Origin: Phosphoribacter sp037046615
Lineage (GTDB): Bacteria; Actinomycetota; Actinomycetes; Actinomycetales; Dermatophilaceae
Assembly: GCA_037046615.1 (NCBI GenBank)
Contig: JBAOHD010000034.1
Coordinates: forward strand, 124,001-188,000
Reading direction: 5' to 3'
DNA length: 64,000 bases
Of this stretch, positions 9,763 through 18,092 are shown one piece after another. Numbering within the stretch: position 1 is the first letter of the stretch; each line of letters begins with the position of its first letter. The notes under the pieces are model-generated. The model did no database searches. It saw only the letters and a list, made by a program, of their open reading frames with translations, and was not told where the DNA came from. The position numbers and the translations under genes are program-made.

Positions 9763-11050
9763 TTGCCGACCATGCCGACCCGCCGACTCATTGCGCGGTT
9801 GGGGTTCCCGGCGGTCGGCGCGCATCGACGGTTTGTCACGGCCATCGGGATCGATGCCCTCGGCAGCGGCGTCTATATGCCGGTCGCCGTCCTCTATTTG
9901 CTCAAGACGACCGACCTCACCCTCGCCCAGGTCGGCACGATCCTGTCGCTGTCTGCCGTCGTCGCCTTCCCATTCGTCCTCGTCGTCGGTTCGATCGTCG
10001 ACCGGATCGGGGCCAAGCGGGTCATCCTCGGCGCCAATGTCGCTCTCGCCGTGGGCTATGTCGTCATGCTCACGGTGACCACTTACGCTCAGGCCGTCGT
10101 CGCGGCCTTCCTCCTCGGGCTCGGACAAATCGGCCTTCTGGGGTGCCTACTCCCCCCTTGTCGCCGCGATCAGCGCGCCCGGCGAGCGAGAGTTGTGGTT
10201 CGGCTTCCTCGGGTCGCTGCGCAACATCGGCTTCGCGGTCGGTGGCCTCCTCGCGAGCGTCATGATCACGATCGGGACGGTCGCGGCATACCGCGGCATG
10301 GCGGCGGCCAATGCGGTGTCCTTCGTCATCTCGTTTGTCCTCCTCGCCGGGCTCACGACGGGTGGCCAGGACCGCGACGGCGACGCGAGCCCGCAGGACA
10401 GCGACACCAGCGCAGGGGCGGGGGGTTGGGGAGTCGTCCTGCGGGACAAGCACTTCCACCTCGTGTCGGCCGCGACGACGGCATACGCGCTGTGCTCCCT
10501 CGCCCTGAACTTCGCGACTCCGGTCTACATCGTCGAGATCCTCGAGCTGCCCGGGTGGGTGACGGGGGCGGTCTTCACCCTCAACACCGTCATGGTCGGG
10601 TTTGGGCAGAGCGCCCTCGTGCGGCAACTCACGGGTCGGCTGCGCTATCGGGTCGTCATGCTCGCGTATGCCGTGTATGCCCTCGGCTTCGCCGGGATGG
10701 CCGCGGCCGGGCTGCTGCCGCTGCACCTTGCCGTCGTCGGCGTGCTGCTCGCGGGTGTGGTCTACACGATCGGCGAGATGCTCGGCGGGCCGGTGCTCGG
10801 GGCGATCGCGGTCGACGCGCGGCCAGCCACGATGCGAGGGCACTACATGTCGATGTATCAGATGAGCTGGACGGTGGCTTCGATGATCGCCCCGGCCGCC
10901 TTCGGTTGGCTGCTCACCCACGGCCGATGGCCGGTGTGGGCGGCGCTCGGCGGGGTGTGCGCGGCGGGGGCGCTGATCGCCCAGGCGATGCCGGCGCGGC
11001 TGCCCGTCGCCGCCCTGCCGATCACCAACTCCGCCGACGGCAAGGCCTGA
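9763..11050 (+). CDS. MFS transporter, with one frameshift
   Basis: A 12-helix major facilitator of about 428 residues. The first four to five helices include the MFS loop VGSIVDRIGAKRV at about residues 75-87. The rest is in another frame from about 10135, where one extra C turns the expected GFWGAYSP into GLLGCLLP. A second charged loop (GGQDRDGDASPQDSD) separates the two six-helix halves. It starts at TTG 9763 or ATG 9772. It is convergent with idi with no gap. The substrate is unknown and efflux of a small molecule is the default guess. Confidence 0.8.
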
Positions 11051-11644
11051 TCAGGGCGTGCGAGCCGCCGGTGGCAGAAGGTCCCGGTCGCCCTCGGGCC
11101 ACGCCCGCGGGTCCGGGCCGAGAGCCGCCAAGGCCGCGAGCTGGGCCACGGTCCACGGTGACCAGTCATCCGGGGCGGCGGCGACGCGGCATACGTGATC
11201 GTCCCAAGCCACCCACGCGACCTCGGCGACCTCGGTCGGGTCGGGCACAGGTGCGGCTCCCTCGGGAAGCCAGCCGACGAAGACAGGGCAGAGTTCGTGC
11301 TCCTCGACGCCGGCCATCGACGCGCGGTAACCGAAGTCGGGCAGCACCAGCCGCAGCCCCTCGATGGCGGGCAGGCCGAGCTCAAGCGCGGCACGGCGGC
11401 GCACTGCGGCGTCGATCGGCTCCCCCGGGCCCGGGTGGCCGCAGACGGAGTTGGTCCACACGAGCGGGAAGGTGAGCTTGTCAGCCGCACGCCGGCTCAG
11501 GAGGAAACGCCCACGGTCGTCGAAAAGGTAGGCCGAGAACGCGAGGTGCAGGGGTGTCGTCGCTCCGTGGACCGTTGCCTTGTCGGCGGCCCCGATCGGC
11601 TGGCCCTCGAGATCGAGCAGGACGACGAACTCGCGCTCCGTCAC
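11051..11644 (-). CDS. idi: Isopentenyl-diphosphate delta-isomerase (type 1, Nudix fold)
   Basis: The 197-residue enzyme interconverts IPP and DMAPP. It has HLAFSAYLFDDRGRFLLSRRA, the catalytic Cys in TNSVCGHPGPGE, and the metal/acid residues in EEHELCPVFVG. GTG 11644 is chosen because it overlaps the upstream reductase stop (GTGA) and begins the conserved domain. It is the last gene of a four-gene minus-strand operon with a type III polyketide synthase. This suggests that prenyl-diphosphate supply is tied to that locus, in line with the divergent UbiA prenyltransferase. Confidence 0.93.
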   Translation of the reverse strand: MTEREFVVLLDLEGQPIGAADKATVHGATTPLHLAFSAYLFDDRGRFLLSRRAADKLTFPLVWTNSVCGHPGPGEPIDAAVRRRAALELGLPAIEGLRLVLPDFGYRASMAGVEEHELCPVFVGWLPEGAAPVPDPTEVAEVAWVAWDDHVCRVAAAPDDWSPWTVAQLAALAALGPDPRAWPEGDRDLLPPAARTP

Positions 11645-12699
11645 GTGCCATCTCCCAGCGCGCGGACGGCACCACGGAACAGCGCTGGGGCGGCCTGGGC
11701 TGCGGGGACGATCGCCTGCCGTGCCCACCTCGGGCGGGTGGCCAGGAGCAGTCCGTGGGTGAGGAGCGCAGGCGTGCGACCGATCCGACGCCACTGGCGC
11801 TCGTATGCCGCGAGGTCACCATCGGCAATCGCGGACACGGCGGCCTGCGCGTGCTGCAACCCCAACGAGATCCCCTCCCCGGTCAGCGCATCGATGTAGC
11901 CGGACGCATCCCCGACGAGCGCCGCCCGCCCGGCGACCCGAGCCGACGTCCGCTGCCGCAGTGGACCGGCTCCCCGAGTCTCCCCCACCACCGTCGCGCC
12001 GTCGAGCCGGGCCCGCAGCTCGGGGAACTCGTCGAGCAGGACGGCATACGGCGCTTTGCGGCTCGTGAGGATCGCGACTCCGACCAGGTCGGGCGCGACC
12101 GGGGTGACGTAGGCCTCGGCGGTGTCACCCCAGTGGACCTCGACGTGGTCGCCCCACGGCGCGAGGGCGAAGTGCGCGCGCTGACCGAAGCGCCGCTGCA
12201 GGGTGTCCACCGGATGCCAGAGGCCCAAGGCCGCGCGCATCGGCGAGTGCAGTCCGTCAGCGGCGACGAGGTAGCGGCCGGTCACGGTCACCGGACCATC
12301 ACCCCCACGGGTGTGGACGGTCACGCCGTCGACTCCCTGGGTCACCGAGGTGGCGCGCACGGCATACCCGGGTATGCCGTGCCGCTGCACTTCCGCTTGA
12401 AGGGCCGCGTGGAGGGTTGTGCGGCGGACGCCCCGGCCAGGGGTGCGGAAATCGGCGGTGGTGCTGCGGGGGCCGCGGCAATAGCGGATCCCGCGGAGGG
12501 GAAACCCAGCGGGGTCAACGCCGAGATGAAGGAGAGCGCGCAGGCCGGAGGGCATGAGTCCCTCGCCGCAGGCCTTGTCGAGGACGCCTGCCCGGGGTTC
12601 GACGACTAGTGGGGCCAGGCCGGCGCGGACGGCATACAGCGCGGTCGCGAGACCGACGGGACCGCCCCCGACGATGACGAGGTCAGCGTCGCTGGTCAC
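11641..12699 (-). CDS. FAD-dependent oxidoreductase, geranylgeranyl reductase family
   Basis: The 352-residue flavoprotein has the N-terminal FAD motif DLVIVGGGPVGLATALYAV, the family stretch DKACGEGLMPSGLRAL, and the second FAD motif GRAALVGDASGYIDALTGEG. Homologues act as prenyl reductases or aromatic hydroxylases. It overlaps both neighbours by four bases. With the type III PKS and the methyltransferase it matches the three-gene logic of the Streptomyces srsABC phenolic-lipid operon (synthase, methyltransferase, flavoprotein hydroxylase). Reduction of a prenyl chain is the alternative role. Confidence 0.85.
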   Translation of the reverse strand: MTSDADLVIVGGGPVGLATALYAVRAGLAPLVVEPRAGVLDKACGEGLMPSGLRALLHLGVDPAGFPLRGIRYCRGPRSTTADFRTPGRGVRRTTLHAALQAEVQRHGIPGYAVRATSVTQGVDGVTVHTRGGDGPVTVTGRYLVAADGLHSPMRAALGLWHPVDTLQRRFGQRAHFALAPWGDHVEVHWGDTAEAYVTPVAPDLVGVAILTSRKAPYAVLLDEFPELRARLDGATVVGETRGAGPLRQRTSARVAGRAALVGDASGYIDALTGEGISLGLQHAQAAVSAIADGDLAAYERQWRRIGRTPALLTHGLLLATRPRWARQAIVPAAQAAPALFRGAVRALGDGT

Positions 12700-13217
12700 G
12701 GTGTGAGTTGCGCGAGGGCGGCGTTCTCCGCGCGGAGGCGGGCCCGCAGGACGAGGGCATTGAGGGCAGTGAAGCCGATGGCGGTCCACCAGGCCGAGTG
12801 GACGAGCGGGAGGGCGATGCCTTCGACGACGACAGCGACGTAGTTGGGGTGGGCCATGAAACGGTATGGACCTGCGGTGACGCGTCGCAGGCCCGGCACC
12901 ACAATGACTCTCGTGTTCCATTGCGGCCCAAGAGTTTTAATACACCACCAGCGCAGCGCCTGACTCCCGATCGCCAGGCCCAGCATCGGCCAGCCGAGCG
13001 CGGGCACGAAGTCACGCGGCCCGGCGACGACCTCCGCCAGGCAGGCGATGAGGAAGCCCGTGTGCAATGCCACCATCGCCGGGAAGTGGCCTCGCCCGGA
13101 CTCGACACCTCCGCGAGCGAAGGCCCATCGGGCGTTGCGGGTGGAGACGACGAGTTCGGCGACCCGTTCCAGCGCGACGAGGCCGACGAGCACGGCATAC
13201 CAGCCGGTGGTCGACAT
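12696..13217 (-). CDS. Isoprenylcysteine carboxyl methyltransferase-family protein
   Basis: This 173-residue integral membrane methyltransferase has four to five hydrophobic helices. The C-terminal SAM-binding signature is GPYRFMAHPNYVAVVVEG, the typical RHPxY-like ICMT motif. ATG 13217 follows the PKS stop by two bases, and the stop overlaps the FAD enzyme. In this operon the likely substrate is the phenolic or pyrone product of the PKS rather than an isoprenylcysteine. That is inferred from context. Confidence 0.87.
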   Translation of the reverse strand: MSTTGWYAVLVGLVALERVAELVVSTRNARWAFARGGVESGRGHFPAMVALHTGFLIACLAEVVAGPRDFVPALGWPMLGLAIGSQALRWWCIKTLGPQWNTRVIVVPGLRRVTAGPYRFMAHPNYVAVVVEGIALPLVHSAWWTAIGFTALNALVLRARLRAENAALAQLTP

Positions 13218-13219
13218 CG

Positions 13220-14488
13220 TCAGCCTGCGACGAGGGAGAGGGCCGGGGGCTCCGGAGCGCCCGGGGCACGGAGGAGGACGAGTTCGAGGCAGAAGCCGGG
13301 ACCCATCGCGAGCAGCATCCCGTGGCTGCCCGGGGTCGGGGGATGGTCGGCGAGGGTATCGGCCAGGACGTGGAGGACCGACGCGGAGGAGAGGTTGCCG
13401 ATGCGGTCGAGCGAACGCCACGTCACGCCGAGCGCCTCGCGCGGCACCTCGAGCGCGTCAGCCATCGCCTCGAGCACCTTCGGGCCGCCCGGGTGCGCCA
13501 CCCACCAGCCGATGTCGTCGCGGGTCAGCCCGTGGCCGGCAAGGAAGCGGTCGACGTCACCACGGACATGGGTGCGCACGAGCGTCGGGATCGCGACGTC
13601 GAGGACGATGCGTAGGCCGGTCGACCCGACGTCCCAGCCCATCGCTCGCTCGGTGTCGGGGTAGAGCCGACTGCGCGTGTCGAGCACCTCCGGCTGGGTG
13701 CGCGTGGCATGCGAGCTGAGGTATGCCGTCGGAGCTGCGCTCGGGGTGAGTGTGGCGAGGCCGCCGGTGGGACCGGTCGCTTCCGCGGCATCACCCTGGC
13801 CGGCGGAGCTGACGGCGCGCTGGGTGTTGGCGGTGTTGGCGGTGTTGGCGGTGTTGGCCGAGTGCTCGGTGCTGGCGGAGTGCTCGGCCCCGGCGAGGAC
13901 GACCGCAGCCGCGCCGTCGCCGAAGAGGCCACTCGCGACAAGGTTGGCCCGCGAGGTGTCGTCGCGTTGCACCGTGAGACTGCACAACTCGACCGCGAGG
14001 ACGACCGCGATCTTGTTGGGCTGGCCGCGGAGGTAATCGTGGGCGCGGGCGATCCCCGCGGCGCCGGCGACACACCCGAGGCCGAAGAGTGGCATCCGCA
14101 CCACGTCCTCACGCAGTCCGATCCGACCGGCAATCCGGGCCTCGATGGATGGGACGGCGATGCCGGTGATCGTCGTGGAGATGACGAGGTCGACGTCGTG
14201 CGGTGTGAGACCGGCGTCCGCGAGGGCGCCCCGCATCGCGCGGGCGCCCAGGTCGACGGCGACCTCGAGGTAGCGGTCGTTGGCGGCCGTAAAGTCCGGC
14301 AGGGCGGCATACTCGTGCAGCGGCAGCGCGAGGAACCGTTGGGAGACACCGGAGTTGGCGTGGACGCGGCGCAGCAGCTCTGCCGTGGTCCCTGTCGCGC
14401 CGATCATCCCGGCCAGGGCCTCGGTGATCTCGCGCTGGTCGTGGCGGTGCTCGGGCAGGGCCCCGGCGACGGCGAGAATGCGGCTCAT
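13220..14488 (-). CDS. Type III polyketide synthase (chalcone synthase family)
   Basis: The 422-residue homodimeric condensing enzyme has the full catalytic triad: Cys in LFGLGCVAGAAGIARAHD, His in WWVAHPGGPKVLE and Asn in RIGNLSSASVLHVL. A loop at about residues 210-235 holds repeated Asn-Thr-Ala units coded by a 9-bp tandem repeat, an insertion not part of the family core. Likely products are alkylresorcinols or alkylpyrones made from an acyl-CoA and malonyl-CoA. It is first in the operon with the methyltransferase, FAD enzyme and idi, and divergent from the UbiA gene across 40 bp. Confidence 0.93.
   Translation of the reverse strand: MSRILAVAGALPEHRHDQREITEALAGMIGATGTTAELLRRVHANSGVSQRFLALPLHEYAALPDFTAANDRYLEVAVDLGARAMRGALADAGLTPHDVDLVISTTITGIAVPSIEARIAGRIGLREDVVRMPLFGLGCVAGAAGIARAHDYLRGQPNKIAVVLAVELCSLTVQRDDTSRANLVASGLFGDGAAAVVLAGAEHSASTEHSANTANTANTANTQRAVSSAGQGDAAEATGPTGGLATLTPSAAPTAYLSSHATRTQPEVLDTRSRLYPDTERAMGWDVGSTGLRIVLDVAIPTLVRTHVRGDVDRFLAGHGLTRDDIGWWVAHPGGPKVLEAMADALEVPREALGVTWRSLDRIGNLSSASVLHVLADTLADHPPTPGSHGMLLAMGPGFCLELVLLRAPGAPEPPALSLVAG
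13823..13858 (+). repeat. 9-bp tandem repeat inside the type III PKS gene
   Basis: Four perfect copies of GGTGTTGGC (plus-strand reading) encode Ala-Asn-Thr units on the minus strand. The tract keeps frame and falls in a surface-loop insertion, so it could vary in length without breaking the enzyme. A similar 8-bp run lies at 19511-19550 outside genes. Confidence 0.9.
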
Positions 14489-14528
14489 CGGGCCACCCTA
14501 AGCTTCTGGGCGACGTACGCTCGCCACC

Positions 14529-15404
14529 ATGCGCCCTACCTCGACCGCCCGGGCGCTCGCCGGGAGCTGCCACCCCGGCCCCACGCTGGTCGTCACTGCG
14601 CTCGCTGGCCTCCTCGCGCGAGCGGCTGGCCACACGTGGGCAACTGGCGCGGTCATCGTCGCGGCAGTCTTCGCCGGCCAGTTGACGATCGGCTGGTCCA
14701 ACGACCTCATCGACCTCGCCCGAGACCGAGCGACCGGCCGGCCGGACAAACCGCTCGCGACCGGCGCCGTCACGCCACGGGTGGTGACGACCGCGGTCGT
14801 GATCGCGGGTATTGCGTGCGTGGTGCTATCCGCTGCTGCCGGATGGCGCAGCGCCGCGGTGCACCTTGGTGCCGTCGTCGGGAGCGGATGGGCCTACAAC
14901 CTCGGGCTCAAGCGACGTGTCACGTCATGGATCCCGTATGCCGTGGCCTTCGGCGCGCTCCCGGCCGTCGTGACGCTCGCCTCCCCCTTGGCGTGCGGCG
15001 CTGGCGTCGGCGCTGGTGTCGGAGCTGCTGTCTGCGGGGACGCTGGCGTCGGAGCGGGTGTCGGAGCGGGGGTCGGCGGATGGCCGCCGTGGTGGATGGT
15101 CGCCACCGGGGCGCTGCTCGGCGTCGGGGCTCATCTGCTCAACGCCGTGCCTGATCTCGCCGATGACGCCGCCACCGAGGTGCGCGGACTGCCGCAGACC
15201 CTCGGGGAGACGTGGTCGAGGCGAGCCGCGGTCGCCGCTCTGGCGGCTGGGACCGTCGTCGTCGCGGGCGGCACCAGCCGGTGGTGGCTGCTCATCATCG
15301 TGGGCGCGTTGTCAGGCGTGGCACTGCGCGGGAGCGGGCGGACACCGTTCTATGCCGCCGCGCTCCTGGCTCTCATGTGCGTCGTGGCGCTGGCCTTCGG
15401 GTGA
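14529..15404 (+). CDS. UbiA-family prenyltransferase
   Basis: A 291-residue membrane enzyme that transfers a prenyl group to an aromatic or similar acceptor. The first Mg/diphosphate motif is in SNDLIDLARDRATGRPDKP (NDxxDxxxD) and the second, DxxDD-like, in NAVPDLADDAATEVRG. There are about eight membrane helices. A Gly/Ala/Val repeat (GAGVGAG units, about residues 158-178) fills the loop between them. It is divergent from the PKS operon with only 40 bp between starts, so the two may share control. A lipid-quinone role is possible, but the neighbours favour prenylation of the PKS product. Confidence 0.88.
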   Translation: MRPTSTARALAGSCHPGPTLVVTALAGLLARAAGHTWATGAVIVAAVFAGQLTIGWSNDLIDLARDRATGRPDKPLATGAVTPRVVTTAVVIAGIACVVLSAAAGWRSAAVHLGAVVGSGWAYNLGLKRRVTSWIPYAVAFGALPAVVTLASPLACGAGVGAGVGAAVCGDAGVGAGVGAGVGGWPPWWMVATGALLGVGAHLLNAVPDLADDAATEVRGLPQTLGETWSRRAAVAALAAGTVVVAGGTSRWWLLIIVGALSGVALRGSGRTPFYAAALLALMCVVALAFG

Positions 15405-15418
15405 GCTCCACGCATCGA

Positions 15419-16462
15419 TCACGACCCAGCGAGACCCCACGCGTCGGCAAGGAGCTCGAACGACCGGTCCCGCATTGCGGGGTCGTGGCAGTACGTCGTG
15501 ACGATGACCTCGTCGAGCCCCAGATCCTCGACGATGCCCTCAAGCTGCGCGACGACAGTCTCGGGTGACCCGACCGCGCGCACCGCCTGGAACCCTTCGA
15601 CAAAGCGGGCGACATCCGGGCCGATCGCGGAGGCGAGGTCGGTCACGGGCGGCTGGAGCGGCATACGCCTGCCGGTCCTGATGCCCGCTGCCATCTGTTG
15701 CGCGGTCGTGAAGAGGAACTGCGCCTCCGCGTCCGTCGGCGCGACGAGGACGTTGACGCCAGCCATGACGTAGGGCGCCTCGACCTGGGCGGTGTCGAAC
15801 TCTGCGGTGAAGCGAGCGCGGTAGAGCGAGATCGCCCGGTGGCGCAGCTCAGGCGCGAAGTGGGAGGCGAAGGCATAGGGCAGCCCGAGGTATGCCGCGA
15901 CCTGCGCCCCGTCGAGGCTCGACCCGAGCATCCACAGCGGCACCTCGGTCCCCACACCGGGAAAGGCGGTGATCCGCGCGTTGGCCCGCAGCGCCGCGCG
16001 GGATGCCTCCGGCGCGAGGTAGCCGTGCAACGCCACGACGTCCTCGATGAAGGTGTCGGTCGTTTCGGCGCCCCGACGCAGGGCTCGCGCGGTCGCGGGA
16101 TCGGTGCCGGGGGCGCGTCCAAGGCCGAGATCGATCCGGTCGCCATACATTTCGCGCAGCGTGCCGTAGTACTCCGCGACCATGAGCGGGCTGTGGTTGG
16201 GCAGCATCACACCGCCGGCACCGACCCTTATCCGCGTCGTGTGCTCAGCAGCGCGGGCGATGAGCAGCGAGGTCGCCGACGAGGCGAAGTTGACAGCGTT
16301 GTGGTGCTCGGCATACCAGAGGCGGGTGAACCCCAGCCGGTCTGCGGCGCGGGCCAGGCCGAGCGAAGCATCAAGGGCATCGGCGATCGACGCGCCGGCG
16401 CTCACGGGCACGAGGTCGAGGATCGACAGCGGGACTCTGGGGGCGGGGCTCGGGAGGGTCAC
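15419..16462 (-). CDS. LLM class flavin-dependent oxidoreductase
   Basis: A 347-residue luciferase-like TIM-barrel protein. It has SILDLVPV, the conserved LGFTRLWYAEHHN, RVGAGGVMLPNHSPL, and the FMN-site segment YGDRIDLGLGRAPGTDP. This subgroup (alkanal monooxygenase-like, MsnO8 type) uses reduced FMN on unknown substrates. It is convergent with UbiA (14 bp), and a palindrome-rich 339-bp stretch lies upstream of its start. Confidence 0.9.
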   Translation of the reverse strand: MTLPSPAPRVPLSILDLVPVSAGASIADALDASLGLARAADRLGFTRLWYAEHHNAVNFASSATSLLIARAAEHTTRIRVGAGGVMLPNHSPLMVAEYYGTLREMYGDRIDLGLGRAPGTDPATARALRRGAETTDTFIEDVVALHGYLAPEASRAALRANARITAFPGVGTEVPLWMLGSSLDGAQVAAYLGLPYAFASHFAPELRHRAISLYRARFTAEFDTAQVEAPYVMAGVNVLVAPTDAEAQFLFTTAQQMAAGIRTGRRMPLQPPVTDLASAIGPDVARFVEGFQAVRAVGSPETVVAQLEGIVEDLGLDEVIVTTYCHDPAMRDRSFELLADAWGLAGS

Positions 16463-16540
16463 GAGTCAACGGTATGCCGTCCGCCCACCGCCGCCCCCCT
16501 TGCCGCCTCGCCCCCTTGCCTCCTCGCCCCAGACCGCAAG

Positions 16541-16661
16541 ATCGCGATCCGTCGGCGCAAGATCGCGATAGTGACACTTGGCTGACGCTGCAACATGCGC
16601 CAAGTGCACCTATCGCGATCCTGACGAGCCAGATCGCGATAGTGACGAGCCGGATCGCGAT
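16541..16661. repeat. Phased ATCGCGAT repeats around a 22-bp stem-loop
   Basis: Within the 339-bp gene-free stretch 16463-16801, the 8-bp palindrome ATCGCGAT occurs at 16541, 16562, 16612, 16633 and 16654. Neighbouring copies are exactly 21 bp apart except across the loop. Copies two and three are the outer ends of a stem-loop: arms 16561-16582 and 16599-16620 pair at 19 of 22 positions across a 16-nt loop. The element sits between the end of the transporter gene and the start of the LLM gene. The rest of the stretch is G/C-rich low-complexity sequence with no gene I can support. Confidence 0.8.
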
Positions 16662-16801
16662 ACTTCCGCTGGAGGCTGGGGGTCGTGGGGGATGAGTCCA
16701 GCGTCTCCGCCTTGGATCCCGCGCCGTCCGCCCCTCGGGTCCAGCGCCGCCGCCCTTGAGTCCCGCGCCGCCCGCCCCTTGGTTCGAGCGCCGCCGCTCC
16801 T

Positions 16802-18079
16802 TCAGTCCCGCGTCATCTCTCTTTCGGTCACCTCAGTCGGCGACTCGGCCCGCCCACCGGCGAGGATCGCCCAGACCACCACCCCGGCGACGAGGCCCCA
16901 GAACGCACTGCCGATGCCGGCGACGACTACCCCGGATGCCGTCACCGCGAGCGTGATCATCGCAGCGGTCTGCGTCGGTCCGGGCACGCTCAGCGTCGCC
17001 GAGAGCGCGCCGATGACCGACGCGACGAGCGCGACCGCGGCGAGCGCCGAGATCATCGGAGCGGGCAGCGCCGTATACGCGGAGACCAGCGTCGCCGCGA
17101 AAGCCCCCGCGACGAGGTTGGCCACCCCACACACCACCCCAGCGACGTAGCGGCGCCGCGGGTCGGGGTGCGCCTCAGGACCGGTGCAAATGGCGGCGGT
17201 GATCGCGGCGAGGTTGGTGGCGTGCCCACCGAACGGCGTGCACAGCGCCGACACCAGGGAGACCCCACCGACAAGGAGCCGGTCGTCCGGCTCATAGCCG
17301 TGGGTCCGCAGCACCGTCAGGCCGGGTGCATTCTGTGCGGCGAGCGTGATGAGCAGCAGCGGCAGTCCGATCGACAGCAAGGCCGCGACATCGAAGGTCG
17401 GGACGAACACCATGGGGGTTGTCAGCTGCAACTCGAACGCTCCGGTCGGCACTCCCGTCCCGCTGACGCTAGTGCCGCCGGCTCCTCCCGTGAGGACGGT
17501 GGCGACGACCCCGGTCGCGAGGGCGACGACCACGGCATACCGCTCGGCCCACCGCTTGGCGACGACGAACGCGACGACCACGCTCCCGGCAACGACGGGG
17601 GAAGCCGCGACCGCGAGGCTGCCCGAGATCACGAAGGGCAGGAGTATGCCGGCCAGGAGCGCAGACATGATCGAACTCGGCACCACAGCCAGGAGCCGCC
17701 CAAACCATCCGGTGAAGCCGACGATCGCCGCGACGACGCTCGCGACGAGGAAGGCGCCGACAGCATCGGAAAAGCGGAAGCCGCCGATTGACGCAATGAG
17801 GAGGGCTGCGCCCGGCGTCGACCACGCGACGATGACGGGCATCCGTGTGACGAGGCTGAGAATGAGGCCGCTCACTCCGCTGCCGATGGCGATGGCCCAA
17901 ACCCACGACGAGGTCGTCGCCGGATCGAGGTGAGCGGCGCGCGTGGCTTGGAGCACGACGGCGAACGGGCCGGCATACGAGACGAGGGCGGCCACGAGGC
18001 CGGCGACCGTCGCGGTGAGCGACCAGTCGGAGCGTAACGCGCTGGGCGGCCGGGGTGTAACGCTATCGTTTGCCTTCAT
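16802..18079 (-). CDS. BenE-family benzoate/H+ symporter-like transporter
   Basis: A 425-residue membrane protein with about twelve helices. The BenE hallmarks are VIVAWSTPGAALL and SALCTPFGGHATNLAAITAAIC. Members import benzoate or related compounds with protons, but no benzoate catabolic gene is visible here. ATG 18079 shares its bases with the ATG of the divergent MocR gene. A 9-bp inverted repeat covers both starts, so the MocR protein probably controls it. Confidence 0.9.
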   Translation of the reverse strand: MKANDSVTPRPPSALRSDWSLTATVAGLVAALVSYAGPFAVVLQATRAAHLDPATTSSWVWAIAIGSGVSGLILSLVTRMPVIVAWSTPGAALLIASIGGFRFSDAVGAFLVASVVAAIVGFTGWFGRLLAVVPSSIMSALLAGILLPFVISGSLAVAASPVVAGSVVVAFVVAKRWAERYAVVVALATGVVATVLTGGAGGTSVSGTGVPTGAFELQLTTPMVFVPTFDVAALLSIGLPLLLITLAAQNAPGLTVLRTHGYEPDDRLLVGGVSLVSALCTPFGGHATNLAAITAAICTGPEAHPDPRRRYVAGVVCGVANLVAGAFAATLVSAYTALPAPMISALAAVALVASVIGALSATLSVPGPTQTAAMITLAVTASGVVVAGIGSAFWGLVAGVVVWAILAGGRAESPTEVTEREMTRD

Positions 18080-18092
18080 GGCCAACGATAGC
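18062..18092. promoter_or_regulatory. Palindromic operator over two overlapping divergent start codons
   Basis: GCTATCGTT (18062-18070) and AACGATAGC (18084-18092) form a perfect 9-bp inverted repeat with a 13-bp spacer. The spacer contains CATG, which is the start codon of both the MocR gene (18078) and the BenE gene (18079). Each arm also holds TATCGT, a -10-like hexamer 8-9 bases ahead of the respective start. Both genes may thus be leaderless and repressed by one dimer. Leaderless initiation is an inference. Confidence 0.65.

Noticed and set aside
13801..13870. Repeat in the PKS gene as a regulatory array
   Set aside because: It is inside a coding loop, in frame and made of a simple 9-bp unit; coding-repeat slippage explains it.
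16541..16661. A second, small CRISPR array
   Set aside because: The repeated unit is only an 8-bp palindrome with short identical spacing, and there are no unique spacers.
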